Assembly (NCBI GenBank): GCA_947497495.1
Contig: CANMGT010000002.1
Coordinates: 310,001-374,000 of the forward strand
Length of the DNA stretch: 64,000 bases
Direction: 5' to 3'
Source of the DNA: an uncultured Lentibacter sp.
GTDB taxonomy: Bacteria > Pseudomonadota > Alphaproteobacteria > Rhodobacterales > Rhodobacteraceae
Shown: in pieces, positions 43,825 through 51,233 of the stretch
Layout: the number at the start of each line of letters is the position of its first letter
Position numbering within the stretch: the first letter of the stretch is position 1
Made by a program: the position numbers and the translations under genes
The notes under the pieces: model-generated
The model's database searches: none
Seen by the model: only the letters and a program-made list of their open reading frames with translations
What the model was told of the DNA's origin: nothing

Positions 43825-43910
43825 TGGTGCCCAAGGTGGGACTTGAACCCACACTCCCGTTAAGGAATCGGATTTTGAATCCGACGCGTCTACCATTCCA
43901 CCACTTGGGC
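43825..43910 (-). tRNA. tRNA-Leu(CAA)
   Basis: The minus strand folds as a class II tRNA: acceptor GCCCAAG pairs with CTTGGGC, discriminator A, and CCA is encoded. The anticodon stem TCGGA/TCCGA encloses loop TTCAAAA (anticodon CAA, reading UUG). The T-arm contains GGTTCAAGTCC. The long variable arm and 86-base length fit leucine. No integrase is adjacent, so this end shows no island. Confidence 0.95.
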
Positions 43911-44302
43911 ACTGGGGGCTATTTAGCGCCTTGTGCACCGCACGAAAAGCCCAAAATAGCAGTTTAAGCAAGGAATTCTGCCGTTGCGGCCCCCTCGCGG
44001 CTTTCCCCCGCTGCGTTTAACGCGGCGTGCAGGCTGTGTCGCGGCGCCTTTAGCGCAGCCATCGGCGCTCTCGCAACAGCATCAGGCGCGATAAAGCCCG
44101 TTGAAAGCGCTCTCCAGACCGGAGATATGCGCTTCAAGCCAGAAGCTTTCGTCATTTTCTTGCCCCACTTTGGCCCAAAACACAGGTGGAGCTTTTGGGA
44201 ATTGGGCGCTCTTTGATCACGGTGCGAGCTTGAACATGTGTTTCACTACATCCACCCTGACCGTATCAGGCGTGGATCAAAGGCGATCTAACTGAGCAAT
44301 TG
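43911..44302. other. non-coding region between tRNA-Leu and the monooxygenase gene
   Basis: The 392-base gap has no gene with adequate support. A 63-codon minus-strand ORF (43964-44155) lacks a ribosome site and recognisable features. The tRNA-Leu promoter should lie at its left end. Confidence 0.45.
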
Positions 44303-45562
44303 TTAAGCAGGCATTTCAATGATCGGCGGCCGGCTGTTGAGCACCTCGATATCCATACCCGCGAGTTTCTTGTAAGCGTTGGCCGCGCCTTCAAGCTCGC
44401 TTTTGCTCATCACCTCGGAGATGTCGCCAAAGCCATCAGGCGCGCGCTCGGCCACGATATCAAGCACGCGGTCAGGCCCGTCACCCCTGTTGGCCAATAC
44501 CAGCGCGTTAACTTTTTCGCGGCGCTCAATGTCGTAGGCCTCCAGCGCTTCCGAGGTGCACCCCTTGTCGCGCAGCTCACACGCGAGCACCCGTGCATCC
44601 AGGATCGCCTGGCTCGCCCCGTTGGAACCGATCGGATACATCGCATGGGCAGCATCCCCCAAGAGCGTCATCCGGCGGTGGCTCCAGCGCGGCAGCGGGT
44701 TACGGTCAACCATCGGATATTCATAGATGCTACCCGCCGCGCGTATGGTTGCAGGCACGTCGAGCCAGTCAAACTCCCAGCCCTCGAATGCGGGCAGGAA
44801 GTCCTCCAGCACGCCTTCGCGGTTCCAGTCCTGCTCGCGCCAGACGTAATCCGCTGGCATCGCGCGGTCGGCAATCCAGTTGATCTCGCAGGTTCCATCA
44901 CCATAGTCGTGGATCGGGTAGCAAACGAACTTGCAATCCTTGCGTCCCGCCATCGCCATCGTGCGGCCTGTGAGAAACTTGGGCCCGCGGGTTGTGCCGC
45001 GCCACATCATCGTGCCCCCCCAATGGGCTGGACCTTCGTCAGGGTAAAGGGCTGCGCGGGCGGCAGAGTTGATCCCGTCAGCGGCCACAAACACACTGCC
45101 TGTAACTTCGCCATGGCTCTCGCCTGTGACGCGGTCGTAAAGCGAGGCGACGACACCGCGCGCCTTTTCTTCCCAGCCACGCACCGCAGAGCCCATGACA
45201 ATGCAGCCGTCCCCTGCCCGTTCTTTCAAGGCGCGCATCAGCAGCATCTGCATTTCGCCACGGTGTATAGAGTATTGCGGCCAGTTATAGCCCGCAAAAG
45301 CGCCACGCGGCTCGCGCCAGATCTCGCCACCCTGCGCCGAGAAATACCCGACTTCTTCAGTACGCAAACCCACGGCATCAAGCTCGGCCTCAAGCCCCAG
45401 TTCGAACAACTCGCGGATCGCATGCGGTTGCACGTTGATTCCCACGCCGAGCGGGCGCATGTCGCGCACAGCTTCATAGATCCGGAAGTCAATGCCCAGT
45501 TGGTGAAGCGAAAGCCCCAAGCTCAGCCCGCCAATCCCTGCGCCCGCGATCAAAACTGTCAT
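44303..45562 (-). CDS. FAD-dependent aromatic-type monooxygenase
   Basis: A 419-residue class A flavin monooxygenase resembling salicylate or 6-hydroxynicotinate hydroxylases. The N-terminal FAD motif is VLIAGAGIGGLSLGLSLHQLG. The second FAD/pyrophosphate motif is LLGDAAHAMYPIGSNGASQAI, and VFVAADGINSAAR lies between them. The start at 45562 has GGAGG eight bases upstream; the frame is open further 5' but without a ribosome site. The substrate is unknown. It is divergent from the DedA gene. Confidence 0.87.
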   Translation of the reverse strand: MTVLIAGAGIGGLSLGLSLHQLGIDFRIYEAVRDMRPLGVGINVQPHAIRELFELGLEAELDAVGLRTEEVGYFSAQGGEIWREPRGAFAGYNWPQYSIHRGEMQMLLMRALKERAGDGCIVMGSAVRGWEEKARGVVASLYDRVTGESHGEVTGSVFVAADGINSAARAALYPDEGPAHWGGTMMWRGTTRGPKFLTGRTMAMAGRKDCKFVCYPIHDYGDGTCEINWIADRAMPADYVWREQDWNREGVLEDFLPAFEGWEFDWLDVPATIRAAGSIYEYPMVDRNPLPRWSHRRMTLLGDAAHAMYPIGSNGASQAILDARVLACELRDKGCTSEALEAYDIERREKVNALVLANRGDGPDRVLDIVAERAPDGFGDISEVMSKSELEGAANAYKKLAGMDIEVLNSRPPIIEMPA

Positions 45563-45610
45563 TTCCGGCCTCCAAACCATGCTTGTGTCAAGATTAACCC
45601 CGCCCAAGTC

Positions 45611-45641
45611 TTGACGCCAGCGCAAAACCCCTGCCCTATAT
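45611..45641 (+). promoter_or_regulatory. sigma-70-type promoter of the DedA-dsbB pair
   Basis: TTGACG (45611-45616) and CCTATA (45635-45640) are separated by 18 bases, about 29 bases upstream of the DedA ATG. The CCTATAT -10 form occurs at other gene starts in this window. Confidence 0.6.
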
Positions 45642-45669
45642 GGGAAAAGAATAAGAAAAAGAGCAGGAT

Positions 45670-46248
45670 ATGTTGCGCAGTTTATACGGCTGGACAATGC
45701 GCCTCGCCGAGCACCCACAGGCCTTGTGGTGGCTTGCGTTAATCGCATTTATTGAAGCGTCGATCTTTCCCATTCCGCCAGACATTATCATGATCCCGAT
45801 GATCCTTGCACGCCCTTCGCGGGCGTTCCTGATCGCTACGGTGGCGCTGGTCGCCTCGGTGATCGGCGGCCTTGCGGGCTATGCCATCGGCGCTCTGGCC
45901 TTTGATACCCTCGGCCAGCCAATTTTGGAAGCTTTGGGCAAGGCCGACGCCGCCGAGGCCTTCAACACACGTTTCAACGACTTCGGCTTCTGGGCTGTGC
46001 TGATCGCGGGGATGACGCCCTTTCCTTACAAGGTCATCACCATCATGTCTGGCTGGACGGGCATGCCTCTTCTGACCTTCATCGTCACCTCCATTTTCGC
46101 ACGCGGCTTACGTTTTTTCATCGTCGCGGCGCTGTTGTGGAAGTTTGGCGCACCAATTCGTGACTTTATCGAAAAGCGGCTCGGCATTATGTTTGTGTTG
46201 TTTATCGTCGTCTTGCTCGGCGGCTTCTACATGGTGAAATACATATGA
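45670..46248 (+). CDS. DedA/YqaA-family membrane protein
   Basis: A 192-residue inner-membrane protein. Motifs are EASIFPIPPDIIMIPMI in the first re-entrant region and GMTPFPYKVITIMSGWTG in the second, the pair typical of the DedA (VTT) fold. Relatives are linked to lipid-carrier recycling and membrane homeostasis. Its stop overlaps the dsbB-like start by four bases (ATGA), so the two are coupled. Confidence 0.88.
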   Translation: MLRSLYGWTMRLAEHPQALWWLALIAFIEASIFPIPPDIIMIPMILARPSRAFLIATVALVASVIGGLAGYAIGALAFDTLGQPILEALGKADAAEAFNTRFNDFGFWAVLIAGMTPFPYKVITIMSGWTGMPLLTFIVTSIFARGLRFFIVAALLWKFGAPIRDFIEKRLGIMFVLFIVVLLGGFYMVKYI

Positions 46249-46712
46249 CACTTTCTCGGCCTCATCTCATCCTGCTGGCAGCCGGTGGCTCTGCCGCAGC
46301 AATGCTTGGGGCTTTGGCCTTTCAATATGTCGGGGATATGCCGCCTTGTAAGCTCTGCTACTGGCAGCGTTACCCGCATGTGGCCGCGATCGCAATCGGG
46401 GTGATCGCGCTGATGGTTCCGGGCCGTTTCTGGCCACTGATGGGCGGATTGGCAGCGCTTACCACGGCGGCTATTGGCCTCTACCACACAGGTGTTGAGC
46501 GCAAACTCTGGGCTGGCCCGGCGAGCTGCACTTCAAGCGACAACAGCGGCCTGTCGACGGCAGAGCTGATGGACAAAATCATGAACGCGCCGATTGTGCG
46601 CTGTGACGAAGCCCCTTGGGAGCTATTCACTCTGTCGATGGCGAGCTGGAATGCGATCTTCTCGCTTGGCCTGGTGCTGGTGTGGGTGCTCGCCGCGAAA
46701 ACCCGCGTTTGA
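46245..46712 (+). CDS. dsbB: disulfide bond formation protein, DsbB family
   Basis: A 155-residue four-helix membrane quinone reductase that reoxidises DsbA-type thiol oxidases. The first Cys pair is MPPCKLCYWQRYPH with the quinone-site Arg. The second pair, one before GLSTAEL (ASCTSSD) and one in IVRCDEAPW, lies in the second periplasmic loop. It is coupled to the DedA gene. No dsbA is nearby. Confidence 0.9.
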   Translation: MTLSRPHLILLAAGGSAAAMLGALAFQYVGDMPPCKLCYWQRYPHVAAIAIGVIALMVPGRFWPLMGGLAALTTAAIGLYHTGVERKLWAGPASCTSSDNSGLSTAELMDKIMNAPIVRCDEAPWELFTLSMASWNAIFSLGLVLVWVLAAKTRV

Positions 46713-46715
46713 GCG

Positions 46716-47135
46716 CTACTTTTTGGTGCTGAGCAAAAGCGAGGTTTCGCTGGTGCTGACCCCGTCAAATTTTCGTATCTGCGCGAGAATGCTGTCAAAC
46801 AGCTCAAGGCTCTCGGTGCCGATCTCGGCGATCACGTCCCAACGCCCGTTGGTACTGTAGACATGGCGTACAGCGCTTAACCCCTTGATCTGGCGCATGA
46901 TACGCTCGGTACCCCTGCCCTCGATCCCGATCATCATCAAGCCACGCACAGGCTCTGAAGCGCCATCGCCCTTGAGTACCACCGAATAGCCGAGAATTTC
47001 GCCGCGCTGCTCAAGCCGTTCAATGCGGCTGCGCACCGTCGCGCGGGTAACGCCAAGCTCTTGGCCCAAGTCAGACAGCGAGGCGCGCGCATTGTGGCGC
47101 AGGGCGGCCAGAAGCTTACGATCAAGATCATCCAT
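46716..47135 (-). CDS. Lrp/AsnC-family transcriptional regulator of arginine catabolism
   Basis: A 139-residue regulator. The helix-turn-helix is SLSDLGQELGVTRATVRSRI (residues about 20-39), followed by a RAM ligand-binding domain (VRGLMMIGIEGRGTERIMRQI). It is divergent from the arginase-ctlX-ocd operon across a 121-base region with repeated CCAATT-GATCAT motifs. It therefore probably controls that operon in response to arginine or ornithine (inference). Confidence 0.9.
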   Translation of the reverse strand: MDDLDRKLLAALRHNARASLSDLGQELGVTRATVRSRIERLEQRGEILGYSVVLKGDGASEPVRGLMMIGIEGRGTERIMRQIKGLSAVRHVYSTNGRWDVIAEIGTESLELFDSILAQIRKFDGVSTSETSLLLSTKK

Positions 47136-47152
47136 TTAGGCAACCACCCTAT

Positions 47153-47185
47153 CCAATTCGATCATTTATGCCCCCAATTGATCAT
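47153..47185. promoter_or_regulatory. repeated CCAATTGATCAT motifs, candidate Lrp-type operator
   Basis: CCAATTCGATCAT (47153-47165) and CCAATTGATCAT (47174-47185) occur about two helical turns apart between the divergent Lrp-type regulator and arginase genes. A related CCGAATTGG lies near 47206-47214. Confidence 0.4.
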
Positions 47186-47256
47186 AACGACAGCTAAACG
47201 GCAACCCGAATTGGTTGCTATAGCCGTAACAACGACAGGACAAAGGACTCTTCCCC

Positions 47257-48177
47257 ATGAAAAACATCATTCTGATTGGCGCGCCTGTGGATTCGGGCAA
47301 GCGCCGCGCCGGGTGCCTCATGGGCCCCGACGCTTACCGCACCGCCGGCCTTGGCCGTGCGCTCGCCAACCTTGGCTATAAGGTGCGCGACTGGGGCAAT
47401 CTTACGCCCGCGGAACACACCCCAGATGACCCTGACGCGCATATCTATGCGCATCATGAGACGATCGGCTGGACAAACCGCCTGTTGCGCGCGGGGCAAG
47501 ATGCTATGGCGAAAGGCTTGCCCATTTTTTTAGGGGGCGATCACGCCCTGTCTCTTGGCTCCGTTGCAGGTGTTGCCGCCCATGCCGCCGCGCATGATCG
47601 GCCGCAGTTTGTGCTTTGGCTTGACGCGCACACCGACTACCACACGCCCGAAACCACAGAGAGCGGGCACCTGCACGGCACGCCGATTGGCTATGTCACA
47701 GGGCGCACGGGCTTTGGCGGCTTTCCGAAGCTCGCCAAACCCGTGCCGCAGGAAAACGTCTGCATCCTGGGCCTGCGCTCAGTTGATCAAGCAGAGCGCG
47801 AGGCCATGCAGGAGACGAGTATCCGCGCCTATGACATGCGGATGATCGACGAGACTGGCATCGCGGGGCCGCTGGCCGAATTTCTGGCGATGGTCAAGAA
47901 AGCCAATGGCGCTTTGCATGTGAGCCTTGACGTTGACTTCCTTGATCCGTCCTTCGCGCCAGCGGTCGGCACGACAGTGCCAGGCGGTGCAACCATGCGC
48001 GAGGCTCATCTCGTGATGGAAATGATCAGTGACAGCGGGTTGATGACCTCGCTTGATCTGGTTGAGCTAAACCCATTCCTCGACGAGCGCGGACGCACTG
48101 CTCAGGTGATGGTTGACCTGGCCGCCTCAGCCCTTGGCCGGCGCGTTTTCGACCGCCCCACAAGAGCCTTCACATGA
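47257..48177 (+). CDS. rocF: arginase
   Basis: A 306-residue binuclear-manganese enzyme that hydrolyses arginine to ornithine and urea. Metal motifs are complete: GGDHALSLGS, WLDAHTDYHTPE and SLDVDFLDPSFAP. The HGTPIG segment suits the arginase branch rather than agmatinase. It opens a coupled three-gene operon (ATGA overlap with the next gene). Confidence 0.94.
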   Translation: MKNIILIGAPVDSGKRRAGCLMGPDAYRTAGLGRALANLGYKVRDWGNLTPAEHTPDDPDAHIYAHHETIGWTNRLLRAGQDAMAKGLPIFLGGDHALSLGSVAGVAAHAAAHDRPQFVLWLDAHTDYHTPETTESGHLHGTPIGYVTGRTGFGGFPKLAKPVPQENVCILGLRSVDQAEREAMQETSIRAYDMRMIDETGIAGPLAEFLAMVKKANGALHVSLDVDFLDPSFAPAVGTTVPGGATMREAHLVMEMISDSGLMTSLDLVELNPFLDERGRTAQVMVDLAASALGRRVFDRPTRAFT

Positions 48178-49112
48178 GCGTTCAAGCCCCCTCCTCAGTT
48201 GTCATGGTGCGCCCGAACCGCTTTACGCCCAATCCGGAAACGGCGGCGGACAACAGCTTCCAGTCGATCCCCAACATGGAGGCCGCCGAAGTTGCCCAAC
48301 GGGCTCAAAACGAGTTTGACACATCCGTAGAGAAGCTCCGCGGAGCGGGCGTCGCCGTGCATGTCTTTCAAGACGCCGCTCAGGACACACCCGATAGCAT
48401 CTTTCCGAACAACTGGTTTTCAACACATCACGGCGGCCATGTCGCGATCTATCCGATGTATGCAGAAAGCCGTCGCCGCGAGCGGCGTATGGATGTCATC
48501 GAGATGCTCAAGCGCAACTACCGCGTTGCCGAAGTGACGGACTACTCGGGGCTTGAGCCTGACGGCCTGTCGCTGGAAGGCACAGGCGCTATGGTGCTTG
48601 ACCACATCGGGCGGCTGGCCTTTGTGGCCCGCTCGCACCGCGCTGACCCTATCCTGCTCGAGCGGTTCTGCACCCGTTTTGCCTATGAGCCGATCGTGTT
48701 TGACGCGGCCAACAGCCTCGGTGCCCCTGTTTATCATACCAATGTCTTGATGTTCATCGGCACCCATTGCGCCATGGTCGGGTTGGACATGGTCAAAGAC
48801 GCCGAGCGTCGCGACACAATTGTCGAGCGCCTGCAGGAAAGCGGCCGTGACGTGATCGCACTGAGTGAAGCACAGATCGGAGAGTTTGCGGGCAACGCTA
48901 TCGAGCTTGTTGGCCAGGACGGGCTTGTGCTTGCGCTGTCCTCCCGCGCCCACGCGGCCCTCACCGTCGACCAGAAAGAGCGATTGGAGCACAGCCTCAC
49001 GTTGCTCCCGCTCGACTTACCCACCATCGAAAGTGCGGGCGGCTCTGCGCGCTGCATGATCGCCGGCATTCACCTTGCGGCCCGTCCCGCCTTGTCAGGA
49101 GTGACTACATGA
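48174..49112 (+). CDS. ctlX: CtlX-type arginine deiminase-related hydrolase
   Basis: A 312-residue amidinotransferase-fold (pentein) protein. Motifs: VVMVRPNRFTPN, PNNWFSTHHGGHVAIYPMY, EGTGAMVLDHIG, AYHTNVLMFIGTHCAMV and the end SGGSARCMIAGIHL with the nucleophilic Cys. This pattern matches what I recall as CtlX, linked to citrulline use. Its place between arginase and ornithine cyclodeaminase, with ATGA overlaps on both sides, supports arginine/citrulline catabolism. An arginine deiminase-type or dihydrolase activity is the main alternative. Confidence 0.85.
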   Translation: MSVQAPSSVVMVRPNRFTPNPETAADNSFQSIPNMEAAEVAQRAQNEFDTSVEKLRGAGVAVHVFQDAAQDTPDSIFPNNWFSTHHGGHVAIYPMYAESRRRERRMDVIEMLKRNYRVAEVTDYSGLEPDGLSLEGTGAMVLDHIGRLAFVARSHRADPILLERFCTRFAYEPIVFDAANSLGAPVYHTNVLMFIGTHCAMVGLDMVKDAERRDTIVERLQESGRDVIALSEAQIGEFAGNAIELVGQDGLVLALSSRAHAALTVDQKERLEHSLTLLPLDLPTIESAGGSARCMIAGIHLAARPALSGVTT

Positions 49113-50158
49113 CCAACCCGAACCCATCCCACAAAGCGCTGGTGCCGTTTGTTTCAGTCGCGAACATGATGAACCTCGTGCATCACATCGGCCTCGAGCC
49201 AATGTTGCGCGGCCTTGCTGACGAAATAGAGCGAGACTTTCGCCGCTGGGAGCTGTTTGACAAAACGCCGCGCGTTGCCTCGCACTCCGATGTTGGCGTG
49301 ATCGAGCTGATGCCAACCTCTGACGGTGAGGCTTACGGCTTCAAATACGTCAACGGCCACCCCAAGAACACTTCTGAGGGCCTGCAAACCGTGACGGCTT
49401 TTGGCCTGCTCGCGGACGTTTACACAGGCTACCCGACGCTGCTGACGGAGATGACCCTGCTCACCGCGCTGCGCACCGCCGCCTCTTCGGCGATGGCGGC
49501 GAAGTTTCTCGCCCCCAAAGGCGCAACGACGATGGCGATGATCGGCAATGGCGCCCAAAGCGAGTTTCAAACCATGGCGATGAAGGCAATCATCGGGCTT
49601 GAAACAGTACGGCTTTATGATGTGGACTCCGCGGCCACAGAAAAGGCCGCGCGCAACCTACATGGCATGGGGGTGAACGTTGTCAGCTGCACCAGCGCAG
49701 AGGAAAGCATGGAAGGCGCGCAGATTATCACCACCTGCACCGCCGACAAGCAATGCGCGACGATCCTGACCGACAACATGGTCGGCGCGGGCGTACATAT
49801 CAACGCGATCGGCGGCGACTGTCCGGGCAAGACAGAGCTTGCGCCCGCGATCCTGCACCGCTCTGACATTTTCGTTGAGTTCCCGCCGCAAACTCGCGTG
49901 GAGGGCGAGATCCAACAGCTTGCGGAAGATCACCCCGTGACCGAGCTTTGGCAGGTTATCAACGGCTCCGCAAAGGGCCGTGTGAGCGACAAACAAATCA
50001 CCCTGTTTGACAGTGTGGGCTTTGCCATCGAGGACTTCTCGGCGCTGCGTTATGTGAAAGAGCACATTAAGAACACGCCATTCTTTCAGGAGCTCGACAT
50101 GCTTGCCGACCCTGATGACCCGCGCGATCTGTTTGGAATGCTCAAGCGCTCAAAGTAG
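49109..50158 (+). CDS. ocd: ornithine cyclodeaminase
   Basis: A 349-residue NAD-dependent enzyme that deaminates ornithine to proline. It belongs to the mu-crystallin/OCD family: MAMIGNGAQSEFQTMAMKAI with the dinucleotide-binding glycines, RLYDVDSAATEKAARNL, and INAIGGDCPGKTELA. The length matches the long Brucella/Agrobacterium-type OCD. It completes the arginine-to-proline route of the operon. Confidence 0.92.
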   Translation: MTNPNPSHKALVPFVSVANMMNLVHHIGLEPMLRGLADEIERDFRRWELFDKTPRVASHSDVGVIELMPTSDGEAYGFKYVNGHPKNTSEGLQTVTAFGLLADVYTGYPTLLTEMTLLTALRTAASSAMAAKFLAPKGATTMAMIGNGAQSEFQTMAMKAIIGLETVRLYDVDSAATEKAARNLHGMGVNVVSCTSAEESMEGAQIITTCTADKQCATILTDNMVGAGVHINAIGGDCPGKTELAPAILHRSDIFVEFPPQTRVEGEIQQLAEDHPVTELWQVINGSAKGRVSDKQITLFDSVGFAIEDFSALRYVKEHIKNTPFFQELDMLADPDDPRDLFGMLKRSK

Positions 50159-50161
50159 AAA

Positions 50162-50192
50162 AAGGCCTCAAAGACAAGCGCTTTGAGGCCTT
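50162..50192 (+). terminator. terminator hairpin of the arginine operon
   Basis: A perfect 12-bp stem AAGGCCTCAAAG / CTTTGAGGCCTT with a 7-base loop begins four bases after the ocd stop and is followed by CCTTCAAG. Adjacent A-runs suggest it could also act leftward. Confidence 0.7.
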
Positions 50193-50282
50193 CCTTCAAG
50201 AGCTGCGGCACCCATTTTGAGGCATAGAACGCGCCGCAGCCCTCTGCTCTAACAAGGTCAACTCGTTGTCAGCACGAGGGGC

Positions 50283-50537
50283 TCACTCCGCAGGTTTGAG
50301 CATGCCCGCGTTTTGCGCTGCTTCGATTTCAACCGCATCAAGCGAGCCGTCCGCGTTGGCATCCATCGCCGAAAAAGCGTCTTCGGTTGTCTCGGGATAG
50401 ACGGCTGTGACTTCGTCGATCGTCACCATCGTGTCTTCATTTGCGTCAAGGTCTGTGAGCGTGTCCGCGGCTACAATTGAAGGCGCGAGAACGGCAAACA
50501 TCGCCGCGATTGTGAGAGCGTTTGTACGTTTGAGCAT
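50283..50537 (-). CDS. secreted two-EF-hand protein (copy 1)
   Basis: An 84-residue exported protein. The signal peptide (MLKRTNALTIAAMFAVLAPSIVAA) is followed by two canonical 12-residue EF-hand loops: DANEDTMVTIDE and DANADGSLDAVE. The spacing between them (about 20 residues) is that of a paired EF-hand lobe. The start has AAAGGA upstream. It is a paralogue of the neighbouring gene, probably by tandem duplication. Its target is unknown; calcium buffering or sensing in the periplasm is the natural guess. Confidence 0.85.
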   Translation of the reverse strand: MLKRTNALTIAAMFAVLAPSIVAADTLTDLDANEDTMVTIDEVTAVYPETTEDAFSAMDANADGSLDAVEIEAAQNAGMLKPAE

Positions 50538-50582
50538 GGGTTTATCCTTTGTTTGACAGGGTGTTTCGAGAGGTGTGAGACC

Positions 50583-50831
50583 TTAGCCTTCGACTTTGAG
50601 CAGGCCTGCTTCTTCGGCAGCTTTAATTTCGCTGTCGTCAAGCGCGCCGTCCGCATTGGCATCCATCGCCGAAAAGCTTTCAGCTGTGACGGACGGGAAA
50701 ACCGCTTGCACTTCTTCGATGGTCAGAAGTCCGTCGCCATTGGCGTCAACTTCCACGGCGCCAGCGCCCATTGCCAGTGCCGGTGTCACGGCGGTTGCGA
50801 GGGCTGCGAGTGAGAGTGTCAGCTTTTTCAT
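50583..50831 (-). CDS. secreted two-EF-hand protein (copy 2)
   Basis: An 82-residue exported protein with signal peptide MKKLTLSLAALATAVTPALA and two canonical loops, DANGDGLLTIEE and DANADGALDDSE. It is a close paralogue of the gene 45 bases downstream in the same direction. AAGGAA lies ten bases upstream of the ATG. Both end in similar AxxAGLLK-type tails. They probably share a transcript. Confidence 0.85.
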   Translation of the reverse strand: MKKLTLSLAALATAVTPALAMGAGAVEVDANGDGLLTIEEVQAVFPSVTAESFSAMDANADGALDDSEIKAAEEAGLLKVEG

Positions 50832-51233
50832 GTCGTGTTTCCTTTTACGTTCCTGAGCGGTGTTGCTCGAGGCTCACTCAGCCACAGCCCGTCAGCTTGC
50901 GGAAGCGCGAGGCCGCAAACCCACCAAAAAGCGCCAAGAGCCGCCCAAATGCCCCTTTCGCCTAAGCGCCTGTTGGCTCAGCAAAATTTCGCTCTGTTGG
51001 TTGGGCGAATACACGCCATCACATACAGCCTAAACGGGCGTGATTTCGCGCAGGAGCCTTGGCTCGACTGCTTCGGCCTCCGACGCAATTTTGAATCAAA
51101 AAAAGGGGGCCGCAGTGGCCCCCTGTAAAGTTTCGCCGTTCAGGCTCACTTATTTATCACCGCTCTATTTGTTTTATGCCTGCGGCCTGAACGTCTTCAT
51201 GGGGCGAGCGCACCCGCCCCGTGACTGGTAGAT
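50832..51233. other. non-coding region between the EF-hand pair and nrdJ
   Basis: Apart from the nrdJ terminator this 402-base gap is empty. A small GC hairpin (GGGGCG/CGCCCC, 51202-51221) lies just past the nrdJ stop. The CGTTCAGGC at 51137-51145 has an inverted copy at about 51184-51192. The EF-hand pair's promoter must lie toward its left end. Confidence 0.5.
51098..51123 (-). terminator. rho-independent terminator of nrdJ
   Basis: On the minus strand, a 7-bp stem GGGGGCC / GGCCCCC with a 5-base loop is followed by a run of seven T, about 110 bases downstream of the nrdJ stop. Confidence 0.85.

Noticed and set aside
43825..43910. Genomic island attachment at tRNA-Leu
   Set aside because: No integrase, no direct repeat of the tRNA 3' end was seen nearby, and adjacent genes look like core genes.
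43656..43967. Plus-strand ORF ending in KVGLEPTLPLRNRILNPTRL
   Set aside because: This is the well-known spurious translation across a tRNA-Leu gene.
44300..45742. 480-codon plus-strand ORF opposite the flavin monooxygenase
   Set aside because: The minus-strand frame has both FAD motifs; the plus-strand frame has none and no ribosome site.
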